A stretch of 12,183 nt of DNA from Chloroflexota bacterium (GTDB lineage: Bacteria > Chloroflexota > Anaerolineae > Aggregatilineales > UBA3940): positions 1-12,183 of the forward strand of contig DRKO01000212.1 in NCBI GenBank assembly GCA_011051745.1, given 5' to 3'. Below the pieces are notes generated by a model. That model saw nothing but the letters and a program-made list of their open reading frames with translations, ran no database searches and had not been told where the DNA came from. Numbering within the stretch: position 1 is the first letter of the stretch; each line of letters begins with the position of its first letter. The translations under genes were made by a program, and so were the position numbers. This document shows, piece by piece, positions 6,004 to 12,183 of this stretch.

Positions 6004-6783
6004 ATGCTCAAGGTAGAGAACCTCACCAAAGTCTACGAAGACGGGACAGTTGCCCTCCGGAATGTCAGTTTTGAAGTTGCCGATGGCGAGTTCATGGTCG
6101 TGATCGGCCTGAGCGGATCGGGCAAGTCCACCCTGTTGCGCTGCATTAACCGTCTGATCGAGCCGACCGAAGGGCGCATTATCTGGAACGGCGTTGACAT
6201 CACCGCCGCCAAAGGGGAAGAATTACGCAAGATTCGCCGCCAGATCGGGATGATCTTCCAGCAGTTCAACCTGGTTGAACGCTCCAGCGTGCTCACCAAC
6301 GTGCTGAGCGGGCGGCTGGGATACATCAACCCGCTCTGGAGCCTGATTAACTACTTCCCCAGAGAGGATCACGAGCGCGCGCTGGCAGCGTTGAAGCGCG
6401 TGGGGCTGGAAGACAAAGCCCACAACCGCGCGGATGCCCTGAGCGGCGGCCAGCAGCAGCGTGTCGGGATCGCGCGGGCGCTGATGCAGGAGCCCAAGCT
6501 TATACTGGCCGACGAACCCGTCGCCAGCCTCGACCCTGTGCTGGCCCACTCGATTCTGGGGCAGCTTGAGCAGTTGAACAAAGAGGACGGCATCACCGTC
6601 ATCTGCAGCCTGCACTACCTGGACCTGGTTCAGCGCTACAGCACTCATGTGATCGGCCTGCGCGAAGGTCGGCTGGTGTTCGAAGGGGACAACGAGGACA
6701 TCCGCCAGATGACCGACGAGCGCTTCAAAGAGATTTACGGGGAAGAGGCCGAGCGCATCGGGACCGGTAGCATCATGGGATAA
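6004..6783 (+). CDS. phnC: PhnC: phosphonate/phosphite-type ABC importer ATPase
   Basis: 259 residues, the usual PhnC length. All ATPase motifs are intact: Walker A GLSGSGKST (35-43), Q-loop Q86/Q87 in MIFQQFNL, signature LSGGQQQR (146-153), Walker B LILADE (166-171), D-loop SLD (175-177) and the switch His H204 in CSLHYLDL. The 'RSSVLTNVLSGRLG' stretch (93-106) and 'VASLDPVLAHSIL' are characteristic of the PhnC branch among importer ATPases. It acts on the cytoplasmic face, hydrolysing ATP as a dimer to drive PhnE. The ribosome-binding site is weak (AAGG at 5990-5993, 10 bases before the ATG), which together with the upstream hairpins suggests lower expression than phnD. It ends 11 bases before phnE and is surely cotranscribed with it. 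Confidence 0.95.
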   Translation: MLKVENLTKVYEDGTVALRNVSFEVADGEFMVVIGLSGSGKSTLLRCINRLIEPTEGRIIWNGVDITAAKGEELRKIRRQIGMIFQQFNLVERSSVLTNVLSGRLGYINPLWSLINYFPREDHERALAALKRVGLEDKAHNRADALSGGQQQRVGIARALMQEPKLILADEPVASLDPVLAHSILGQLEQLNKEDGITVICSLHYLDLVQRYSTHVIGLREGRLVFEGDNEDIRQMTDERFKEIYGEEAERIGTGSIMG

Positions 6784-6794
6784 AGGGATGAGCA

Positions 6795-8309
6795 ATGAGC
6801 CACGCACCTGAGCACGACGGAGAGAAAGAAGAAAAGGTACTGGAGTCCTGGGAGCGGGCCCCCTTACCTGAGCGCTCCCCCTTAATTGCCGGGATACTCT
6901 CCATCATCCCCGGACTGGGGCACATCTATATCCGGCAGGTGTACCGGGGCATCGGTTACCTCCTGCTGAGCCTGGCGATGGCGGGGCTGACCTACTGGGC
7001 ACACATAACCACCGAATTCGAGCCTTTCCCCGGCCTGATCACCGTTTTGCTGATCCTTGCCCTGCTCTTCTGGGCATGGGTGATCGTGTCGGCAGTTCTT
7101 GCGGCCCGTCAGCGTCGCTTCGCCCCTGCTATGGGACTGATCGTCGTACTGGCTTATACGTATATTCTGGGCTGGCAGGCAACCGAGGTTAACCTTCAGA
7201 AGTTCTTCACCGAGTTCCCCGACACGTTCAACATTTTCACGCGCGTGATGTGGCCCTGGCGGGCGGCCTTTGAGCGGGAGCAGGAACTTCTGATCGCCCG
7301 CGCCGATTTCGCCAACCCGTGCCCGGAGGAAGGGCTTCCTCCTCAGGAACCGGGCAGCGGCGATGAGGCCTGGATCGTCGTCGAACCGAACTGCGGTGAG
7401 TTCGCCCGGTACGTTCTGGGGGAGGGAGTACGGCCCGGCACGGAGTTAACCGTCCGGGGCGGGGGCTTCCTGCCAGACAGGGAAGTTGAGATATGGTGGA
7501 AGGACCCCATCGGGCAGGAGTTCCGGCCTATCTATGAGGGGGAGACGATCTCCGCCATGACGGACGACGAGGGGAATTTCAGCGTCACGTTTGGCGCACC
7601 CCAGTACGAGACGCCGCCTCAGGCCGTCGGTGTTCAGATTCATGAGGTGCAGGCCCGGCAGGTGACGGCCATCGGGGCGCTCCGGGTTTCGGAGAACCTG
7701 GAGTTGGCTATTAACCGGATGATCGTCACGATCTTTCAGGCCCTGATGGCGACCAGCTTCGGCATTGTCTTCGCCATCCCCGCCAGCTTTCTGGCGGCCC
7801 GCAACCTGATGTACGGCACGCTGCCCACCCGCATCATTTATTACGTGACGCGCTTCGTGATGAACGTCGCCCGCTCAATTGAGCCGATCATCTGGGCGGT
7901 GATCGCGGCGGTGTGGGTCGGGCTTGGCCCCTTCGCCGGCGTGATCGCGCTTACCATTCACACCATCGCCGCGCTGGGCAAGCTCTACTCCGAGGCAATA
8001 GAGAGCATCCAGCCGGGACCGATTGAGGCGATCTCGGCGACGGGCGCAACCCGCCTGCAGGTGATCGTTTACGCCATCGTGCCACAGATCATCCCCCCCT
8101 TCCTCTCATTCACCATCTACCGGTGGGACATCAACGTGCGTATGTCCACCATCATCGGCTTTGTGGGCGGCGGTGGCATCGGCCAGATTCTGTTCCAGTG
8201 GATCAACCAGTCACGCTGGAGCGCAGCAGGGATGGCCGTCTGGCTGATCGCGATCACGGTCTCCGTGCTCGACTACGCCAGCGGTGAACTGCGCAAGCGC
8301 TTTGTCTGA
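6795..8309 (+). CDS. phnE: PhnE-type permease with extra N-terminal membrane domain and extracytoplasmic insert
   Basis: 504 residues; ordinary PhnE proteins have about 260-290. AAAGGG (6782-6787) lies 7 bases before the ATG. A charged N-terminus leads into added hydrophobic segments at about 28-46 (LSIIPGLGHIYIRQVYRG, resembling TM2-type 'PGLGxxY' membrane proteins), 52-69 and 79-104. The next helix (about 110-128) and VNLQKFF...VMWPW (132-155) match the usual PhnE start. Residues about 165-298 are an insert, soluble and beta-rich: GTELTVRGGGFLPDREVEIW (215-234) and DDEGNFSVTFGAP (257-269) look like an Ig/IPT-like domain. C176 and C200 may pair. The standard permease core follows (302-504), with ETi-like VTIFQALMATSFGIV, FLAARNL, and the EAA loop EAISATGATRLQVIVYAIVPQ region (411-431) that docks PhnC. 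It works as a homodimer channel. By topology the insert should face outward, next to the lipoprotein receptors. Confidence 0.9.
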   Translation: MSHAPEHDGEKEEKVLESWERAPLPERSPLIAGILSIIPGLGHIYIRQVYRGIGYLLLSLAMAGLTYWAHITTEFEPFPGLITVLLILALLFWAWVIVSAVLAARQRRFAPAMGLIVVLAYTYILGWQATEVNLQKFFTEFPDTFNIFTRVMWPWRAAFEREQELLIARADFANPCPEEGLPPQEPGSGDEAWIVVEPNCGEFARYVLGEGVRPGTELTVRGGGFLPDREVEIWWKDPIGQEFRPIYEGETISAMTDDEGNFSVTFGAPQYETPPQAVGVQIHEVQARQVTAIGALRVSENLELAINRMIVTIFQALMATSFGIVFAIPASFLAARNLMYGTLPTRIIYYVTRFVMNVARSIEPIIWAVIAAVWVGLGPFAGVIALTIHTIAALGKLYSEAIESIQPGPIEAISATGATRLQVIVYAIVPQIIPPFLSFTIYRWDINVRMSTIIGFVGGGGIGQILFQWINQSRWSAAGMAVWLIAITVSVLDYASGELRKRFV

Positions 8310-8325
8310 TCTCTCACGCACCATA

Positions 8326-8334
8326 GGTTATAAT
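8326..8334 (+). promoter_or_regulatory. Perfect TATAAT -10 box upstream of the glycosyltransferase genes
   Basis: GGTTATAAT contains a consensus -10 hexamer at 8329-8334 and shares the GGTTATRAT context with the -10 box at 3812-3820. No good -35 is seen: TTGTCT at 8302-8307 would need a 21-base spacer. A transcript would begin near 8341, inside the terminator hairpin that follows, so its function is doubtful unless the hairpin forms a 5' leader structure. Confidence 0.35.
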
Positions 8335-8338
8335 CGGA

Positions 8339-8368
8339 TGCCGCGACGGATTGTCGCGGCAGTTTTTT
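8339..8368 (+). terminator. Intrinsic terminator of the importer operon
   Basis: TGCCGCGAC (8339-8347), loop GGATT, GTCGCGGCA (8353-8361), then G and six T (8363-8368). This is a perfect 9-base GC-rich stem with a U-tract, 30 bases after the phnE stop. It is the best terminator in the window and separates the importer from the glycosyltransferase cluster. Confidence 0.85.
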
Positions 8369-8381
8369 GTAACGAGGGAGT

Positions 8382-9356
8382 ATGGCTTCGCTTCCACAGG
8401 CAAACCCGCCCCGCCTCGCGGTCGTCATCGTCGCCTGGAACGTGCGCGACCTCGTGCTGGCCTGCCTGCGTTCCCTGTTCGACGACCTGGAGCGTGCCGC
8501 CCTGCCCGGTGAGGTGTGGGTGGTGGATAACGCCTCCTCAGATGGCACGGCGAAGGCGATCCGATCTCACTTCCCGCAGGTGAACCTGCTGGAGCCGGGC
8601 GAAAATCTGGGCTTTGCGCGGGGCAACAACCTGGCGCTGCGCGAGATCGGCTTCCCGGAGGGAGCCGATCTGCCTGAGTACGTGCTGCTTCTGAACCCCG
8701 ATACGGTCATCCAGCCGGGGGCGCTGTCCGCCCTTCTTGAAGGAATGGAAGCGACCGGCGCGGGGCTGGGCGGAGCGCGGCTTGTTTACGGTGATGGCTC
8801 GTTCCAGCACAGCGCGTTTGGCTTTCCGGGGCTGGCCCAGTTGATCGTTGACCTGTTCCCCGTTCCGGCCCGTCTGCGCGAAAGCCGGATCAACGGACGG
8901 TATCCGCGCTCGCTGTACGAGAGCGGGCAGCCCTTCGACGTAGATCATCCCCTCGGCGCAACGTTCCTGCTGCGGCGAGAGGCCATCCAGCAAACCGGCC
9001 TGTTTGATGAACAGTTCCACCTTTACTGTGAGGAGATTGACTGGGCGATGCGCATCCATGCGGCGGGCTGGCGCGTGGTCTGCATCCCTTCCGCCGAGGT
9101 GATCCACTACGAGGGGCAGAGCACGCGGCAGGTGCAGGCACAGTCCATCGTCAACCTGTGGACGGCGCGGCTGCGCCTGTATCACAAGCATTACGGCCCG
9201 CTCAAACGGTGGCTGGCGATCCGGATTCTACGGGCCGGAATGAACCGCCTGATTCAGACCACCGCCCGCGATTCCTCCCGCAGCGAGGAACTCCGCCGGG
9301 AGCTGGTGGAGGCTTACCGCGAGGTGCTCCGGCGGAGCGGCAGGATAGGAGCATGA
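8382..9356 (+). CDS. GT2 family glycosyltransferase, rhamnosyltransferase-like
   Basis: 324 residues. ATG 8382 follows GAGGGAG (8374-8380), close but usable. A complete GT-A catalytic domain is visible: nucleotide-sugar-binding strand LAVVIVAWN (12-20), VWVVDNASSDGT (45-56), ENLGFARGNN (74-83), the metal/diphosphate motif LLLNPDT (102-108, NPD in place of DxD), GATFLLRRE (192-200) and the catalytic-base region CEEIDWAMRIHAAGW (216-230). This set is typical of WbbL/RfbF-like rhamnosyltransferases of surface polysaccharide synthesis. There are no membrane helices, so it is cytoplasmic or peripheral. The C-terminus after 260 is basic and helical. Its stop overlaps the next start by ATGA, implying translational coupling. 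Donor sugar and acceptor are not determinable here. Confidence 0.9.
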   Translation: MASLPQANPPRLAVVIVAWNVRDLVLACLRSLFDDLERAALPGEVWVVDNASSDGTAKAIRSHFPQVNLLEPGENLGFARGNNLALREIGFPEGADLPEYVLLLNPDTVIQPGALSALLEGMEATGAGLGGARLVYGDGSFQHSAFGFPGLAQLIVDLFPVPARLRESRINGRYPRSLYESGQPFDVDHPLGATFLLRREAIQQTGLFDEQFHLYCEEIDWAMRIHAAGWRVVCIPSAEVIHYEGQSTRQVQAQSIVNLWTARLRLYHKHYGPLKRWLAIRILRAGMNRLIQTTARDSSRSEELRRELVEAYREVLRRSGRIGA

Positions 9357-10123
9357 CAGAGCTGGCCGGGGTGATCATCACCCTGAACGAGGAAGCGCAT
9401 ATCGAGGAGTGTATCGCCAGCCTGCGCTGGACGGACGAGGTGATCGTCTTCGACTCGTTCAGCACCGACCGCACAGTGGAACTGGCAGAAAAAGCCGGAG
9501 CGCGGGTCATCCAGCACCCCTTCGAGAACTTCGGGGCGCAGCGCAACGCCGCTTTACAGGCCATTGATGCCGAGTGGGTTTTCTTCGTGGATGCCGACGA
9601 GCGAGCCACCCCGGAACTGGCGACAGAGATACGTCAGAAGATCGGGGGAGTGGAGCGCGGCTGGTGGGTTCCGCGTCATAACTACATTTTCGGGAGGCTG
9701 ACCCTCGGCGCGGGCTGGTTCCCTGACTATCAGTTGCGCGTGCTGCACCGAACCAGCGCCCGCTACGACCCCGGTCGCCCCGTCCACGAGGAAGTGATCC
9801 TCGACGGCGAGGCCGGATATTTAGAGTCTCCCCTGATTCACTACAACTACCGCGATCTGGCTCACTTCATCGCCAAGCAGGAAACGTACACCGACTTTGA
9901 GGCCGGAATCCGCTACGGGAAGGGGCTGCGTCCCCGCCCCTGGACGTACCTCAGTGGCCCGCTGCGGCAGTTCTGGTGGCGATTCGTCACCCTGCACGGT
10001 TACCGTGACGGGCTGCACGGGCTGACGCTCAGCCTGCTGATGGCCTATTACGAGTACCAGACCTGGCGACGTGTCGCCAGATGCTGGCGAGGGGAGGCTC
10101 CCCCCGCTTCTCAAGGACGTTGA
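9353..10123 (+). CDS. GT2 family glycosyltransferase, WaaE/KdtX-like
   Basis: 256 residues from ATG 9353, which overlaps the previous stop (ATGA). The frame is open further upstream to 9158, but that part lies inside the preceding gene and shows no domain. Motifs: GVIITLNEE (6-14), TDEVIVFDSFSTDRT (27-41), FGAQRNAAL (60-68), FFVDADE (77-83, the DxD metal site) and RPVHEEVIL (142-150). The 'DSFSTDRT ... VDADE ... VHE' set is that of WaaE/KdtX-like beta-glucosyltransferases, which add a sugar to lipopolysaccharide core or other glycolipids. A Chloroflexota cell may lack LPS, so the acceptor is more likely another surface glycan or lipid; that is inference. The C-terminal half (about 190-240) is rich in aromatic and basic residues and may lie on the membrane. 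It is followed 7 bases later by the MFS gene. Confidence 0.9.
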   Translation: MTELAGVIITLNEEAHIEECIASLRWTDEVIVFDSFSTDRTVELAEKAGARVIQHPFENFGAQRNAALQAIDAEWVFFVDADERATPELATEIRQKIGGVERGWWVPRHNYIFGRLTLGAGWFPDYQLRVLHRTSARYDPGRPVHEEVILDGEAGYLESPLIHYNYRDLAHFIAKQETYTDFEAGIRYGKGLRPRPWTYLSGPLRQFWWRFVTLHGYRDGLHGLTLSLLMAYYEYQTWRRVARCWRGEAPPASQGR

Positions 10124-10130
10124 ACCTGCC

Positions 10131-11336
10131 ATGTCACCCTTCCGCAACCGTGATCTGTGGGCGTTGACCCTTTCTCACTTCATCGTGGATTTCTTCAGCG
10201 GCGCGGTCCCGATCCTGCTCGCCGCCCAGACCGCCCCCCTCGAACTCACCCCGGCCCAGATCGGCGTTCTGGCCTTTGGCTACCGGCTCTCCTCGTCGGT
10301 CACGCAGCCACTTTTCGGCCTCTTTGCCGACCGACGGCGGGCTCCGCTACTGGCGCTGGCGGGCGTTCTGTGGAACGGCGTATTTATCGGGCTGGCGGGG
10401 CTGGCCGGGCACTTCGGGGTGTTGCTGGGTCTGCTCGTGATCGCGGGGCTTGGCTCGGCGGCCTTCCACCCGCCGGGCGGGGCGGGCGTCCCCTACATCA
10501 TCGCGCCTGAGCGGCGCGGCACGGCCATGTCTATCTTCCTGCTGGGCGGGAACTCCGGGTATGCCTTCGGTCCGCTGGCGGCGGGGTTTATCTTCACGGC
10601 CTTTGGCCCGCACGGAGCGCTCTCCTTCACCGTTGCCGCGCTGCTGATCGGGCCGCTGCTCTTCTTCCTGCTGCGCGGGCTGCGTTATGAGGGCTCCGCC
10701 TCGCCGCCGGATCGCTCCGCCCGTCCGGCACAGCCGGGAACCGCCCGCCTGCGGGAGAGTGTCCCCCTGATGGGGGTCGGTGTGCTGGCGCTGGTGATCC
10801 TGCTGCGCCAGTGGGCCAGCGAGAGCGTCAGCGTCTATCTACCCCAGTATTTTCTGGCACAGGGCTACAATCTGGCTTTCGCCGGAAATGTTTCCTTCGT
10901 GATGCGGATCATGGCCTCCCTGGGGAGCTTCGTCGCCGGATATCTGGCCGACCGCGTGGGCCGTAACCGGGTGATTGTGATCGGTCTGCTGGCCTCGGCT
11001 CCGGCCCTGTACGCGCTGCTCCACGTCACCGACGGATGGGTGTTCGCGCTGGCGGGCGTGCAGGGCTTGCTCCGCAATGCCTCCCTGCCGTTAACCCTGC
11101 TGATCGGGCAGGAGCTTCTGCCGGATCGCCCCGGCATGATGACGGGCCTCACAATCGGGTTCACATTCATCATGGGGGGCATCGGGACCGCCCTGACAGG
11201 CCTTGTGGCCGAGCATGTAGGCCTCGCCGCCACGTTGAACTGGCTGCCTCTGCTCCTCCTCCTGAGCGGGCTGGCAGCGATGGGGCTACCCGCTTCCTGG
11301 CGGCGGGCGCAATCGCTGGCGACGGGAGGACGTTAG
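10131..11336 (+). CDS. MFS transporter of the Fsr (fosmidomycin resistance) type
   Basis: 401 residues from ATG 10131 (MSPFRNRDLWALTLSHF). A longer frame from 10071 would overlap the upstream gene and adds no membrane segment. AAGGA at 10113-10117 is a distant ribosome-binding site. About twelve hydrophobic segments are present. Family marks of Fsr-like exporters: LSHFIVDFFSGAVPILL (14-30), SSSVTQPLFGLFADRRR (54-70, MFS motif A), GSAAFHPPGGAG (108-119) and RGTAMSIFLLGGNSGYAFGP (129-148), plus a second motif A, GYLADRVGRN, opening the C-terminal half. E. coli Fsr exports the phosphonate antibiotic fosmidomycin, but the wider family has other substrates, so the substrate here is unknown. It is cotranscribed with two glycosyltransferases and lies 2 kb from a phosphonate-type importer. 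Confidence 0.88.
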   Translation: MSPFRNRDLWALTLSHFIVDFFSGAVPILLAAQTAPLELTPAQIGVLAFGYRLSSSVTQPLFGLFADRRRAPLLALAGVLWNGVFIGLAGLAGHFGVLLGLLVIAGLGSAAFHPPGGAGVPYIIAPERRGTAMSIFLLGGNSGYAFGPLAAGFIFTAFGPHGALSFTVAALLIGPLLFFLLRGLRYEGSASPPDRSARPAQPGTARLRESVPLMGVGVLALVILLRQWASESVSVYLPQYFLAQGYNLAFAGNVSFVMRIMASLGSFVAGYLADRVGRNRVIVIGLLASAPALYALLHVTDGWVFALAGVQGLLRNASLPLTLLIGQELLPDRPGMMTGLTIGFTFIMGGIGTALTGLVAEHVGLAATLNWLPLLLLLSGLAAMGLPASWRRAQSLATGGR

Positions 11337-11363
11337 CGAACACCTCCCACCGCCGGGCCATTC

Positions 11364-12183
11364 TTATGGCATCGTGAACTGCGTGACGAAATCGTTTACC
11401 ACCAGCGTGTAGCTGCCCGGCCCCGGCGGCACGGAGAACACTACAAAACGCTCCTCAAACTCGGTCAGCACCTGTGGGCACATCATCCCGCGCGGTCTCC
11501 GCGTCTCGACCGTCACGTAGACGGTGTTCCCCTCCAGCCGATCCGAGATTAGATGCGTGCTGGTGCAGGCATCGGGGAGGTACCCCCGGATCGTGAGCTC
11601 CGGCGCGCCCTGCCCGGTGTCTACTTCGACATCCGTGATGACGGCCAGATCGTACTCGAACTCGTCCACGCCGCCCTGATCGTCTCCTTCATCCAGATCG
11701 GGGATGATGTTATCCACATCCAGCGTGAATGTCCCCGTCACGCCGTTGACGTCCACCGTGTAGGTTCCCGCTTCCAGCCCGTACACATCAAGCGGGACGA
11801 CCTCCTCAAAGGGGACAAGCGCCTGCGTACACACCAGATCAGCCGGGCGAATGGTCGTGATCGTCACTTTGAACGTGTCCCCCTCGCGCTCCTGCGTGAC
11901 CTCATAAATCGTCGTACAGCCGTCAGGCAGGCTCCCGCGTGCGATCACATTGATCTGCAGGGGGAACGATTCGAGGAACACGATCTCGATGCTCTCGACC
12001 ATCGCCTCCCCGATGATCACATCCCCCTCAATCGGCGTGGGCGTGGGGAGCGGCTCGACGGTATCGTCCGAACTGACGGGGCGCTCCGGTTCGTAAGGCG
12101 CAGGTTCCTGAGGACTGCCGCCAGGTTGCTCCGGTTGTTCCAATGGCGTGCTGCCCGGTATAGTGAACGACGCACAACCGCTC
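11364..12183 (-). CDS. Lipoprotein with two cysteine-pair repeats (5' partial)
   Basis: The gene reads in from beyond the right edge of the window; 272 residues are visible. A TTG at 12143 is in frame, but the frame continues upstream through S-G-C-A-S-F-T, which looks like the end of a lipobox with its Cys at 12174-12176. The signal peptide is therefore cut off and this is very likely a lipoprotein. A Pro/Glu/Thr-rich tether (about 12030-12140) is followed by two homologous beta-rich repeats: 11715-12002 and 11367-11657. Each carries LPDxCT, a second Cys about 29-30 residues on (LVCTQALVPFEE; MMCPQVLTEFEE), and a closing GTYTVDVNG / GSYTLVVND strand. An acidic linker (DEGDDQGG) separates them. 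I do not recognise the family. The gene is convergent with the MFS gene, with a 27-base gap and no terminator seen. Confidence 0.75.
   Translation of the reverse strand, partial: SGCASFTIPGSTPLEQPEQPGGSPQEPAPYEPERPVSSDDTVEPLPTPTPIEGDVIIGEAMVESIEIVFLESFPLQINVIARGSLPDGCTTIYEVTQEREGDTFKVTITTIRPADLVCTQALVPFEEVVPLDVYGLEAGTYTVDVNGVTGTFTLDVDNIIPDLDEGDDQGGVDEFEYDLAVITDVEVDTGQGAPELTIRGYLPDACTSTHLISDRLEGNTVYVTVETRRPRGMMCPQVLTEFEERFVVFSVPPGPGSYTLVVNDFVTQFTMP

Noticed and set aside
6223..6807. A 194-codon minus-strand frame opposite phnC
   Set aside because: phnC is complete and carries every ATPase motif; the antisense frame shows no domain.
8538..9191. A 217-codon minus-strand frame opposite the first glycosyltransferase
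   Set aside because: The plus-strand gene has all GT2 motifs; the antisense translation is low-complexity in Arg and Gln with no family resemblance.
9158..9352. An upstream extension of the WaaE-like glycosyltransferase
   Set aside because: It lies wholly within the preceding glycosyltransferase gene; ATG 9353 with the ATGA overlap starts exactly at the GT-A domain.
10071..10130. An N-terminal extension of the MFS transporter from 10071
   Set aside because: It overlaps the upstream gene and adds 20 polar residues before the normal MFS N-terminus.
11337..11363. A shared terminator between the convergent MFS and lipoprotein genes
   Set aside because: The 27-base gap has no inverted repeat with a T-run on either strand.
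1..12183. CRISPR arrays, insertion sequences, integrase or attachment sites
   Set aside because: No regularly spaced direct repeats, transposase or integrase motifs, or terminal inverted repeats were seen.

Overview
The window is GC-rich, gene-dense bacterial DNA. It most likely comes from a Chloroflexota bacterium of the Anaerolineae type. This is inferred from four things: lipoprotein substrate-binding proteins with Thr/Pro-rich tethers, a GT39-like membrane protein with a C-terminal beta-rich module, FlgD-like/CHU_C-like 'TPNxDG' surface repeats, and the overall codon style. No 16S rRNA or other marker is present, so the placement is not proven. There are no tRNAs, CRISPR arrays, insertion sequences or phage genes.

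Layout. (1) Positions 1-2754 hold two envelope genes: the 3' part of a polytopic GT39-like glycosyltransferase, cut by the window start, and a membrane-anchored protein with two FlgD/CHU_C-like repeats and an unidentified C-terminal domain. (2) Positions 2807-3769 encode an inosine/uridine-type nucleoside hydrolase. (3) Positions 3848-8309 form a phosphonate/phosphite-type ABC importer locus: two tandem PhnD-like lipoproteins, the ATPase PhnC, and a PhnE permease about twice the usual length. A clear intrinsic terminator follows at 8339-8368. (4) Positions 8382-11336 are a tight same-strand run of two GT2 glycosyltransferases (overlapping by ATGA) and an Fsr-type MFS exporter. (5) Convergent to these, 11364-12183 (minus) encodes a lipoprotein built of two repeats, each with two cysteines. 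Its signal peptide lies beyond the window edge.

How the genes work together. The PhnD lipoproteins should capture a small oxyanion such as phosphonate, phosphite or a related compound outside the membrane and hand it to a PhnE homodimer driven by PhnC. No phosphonate-degrading gene (C-P lyase, phnW/X/Z, ptxD) is in the window, so the substrate cannot be read from context. The glycosyltransferases probably build cell-surface polysaccharide. The MFS protein belongs to the family that includes the fosmidomycin exporter.

The most unusual points are: a PhnE with an extra N-terminal membrane domain and an extracytoplasmic beta-rich insert of about 130 residues; a tandem PhnD pair in which one copy has lost the expected phosphonate-contact residues; that copy apparently starting at an AUA codon behind a strong Shine-Dalgarno sequence; and a hairpin-rich leader between phnD and phnC.
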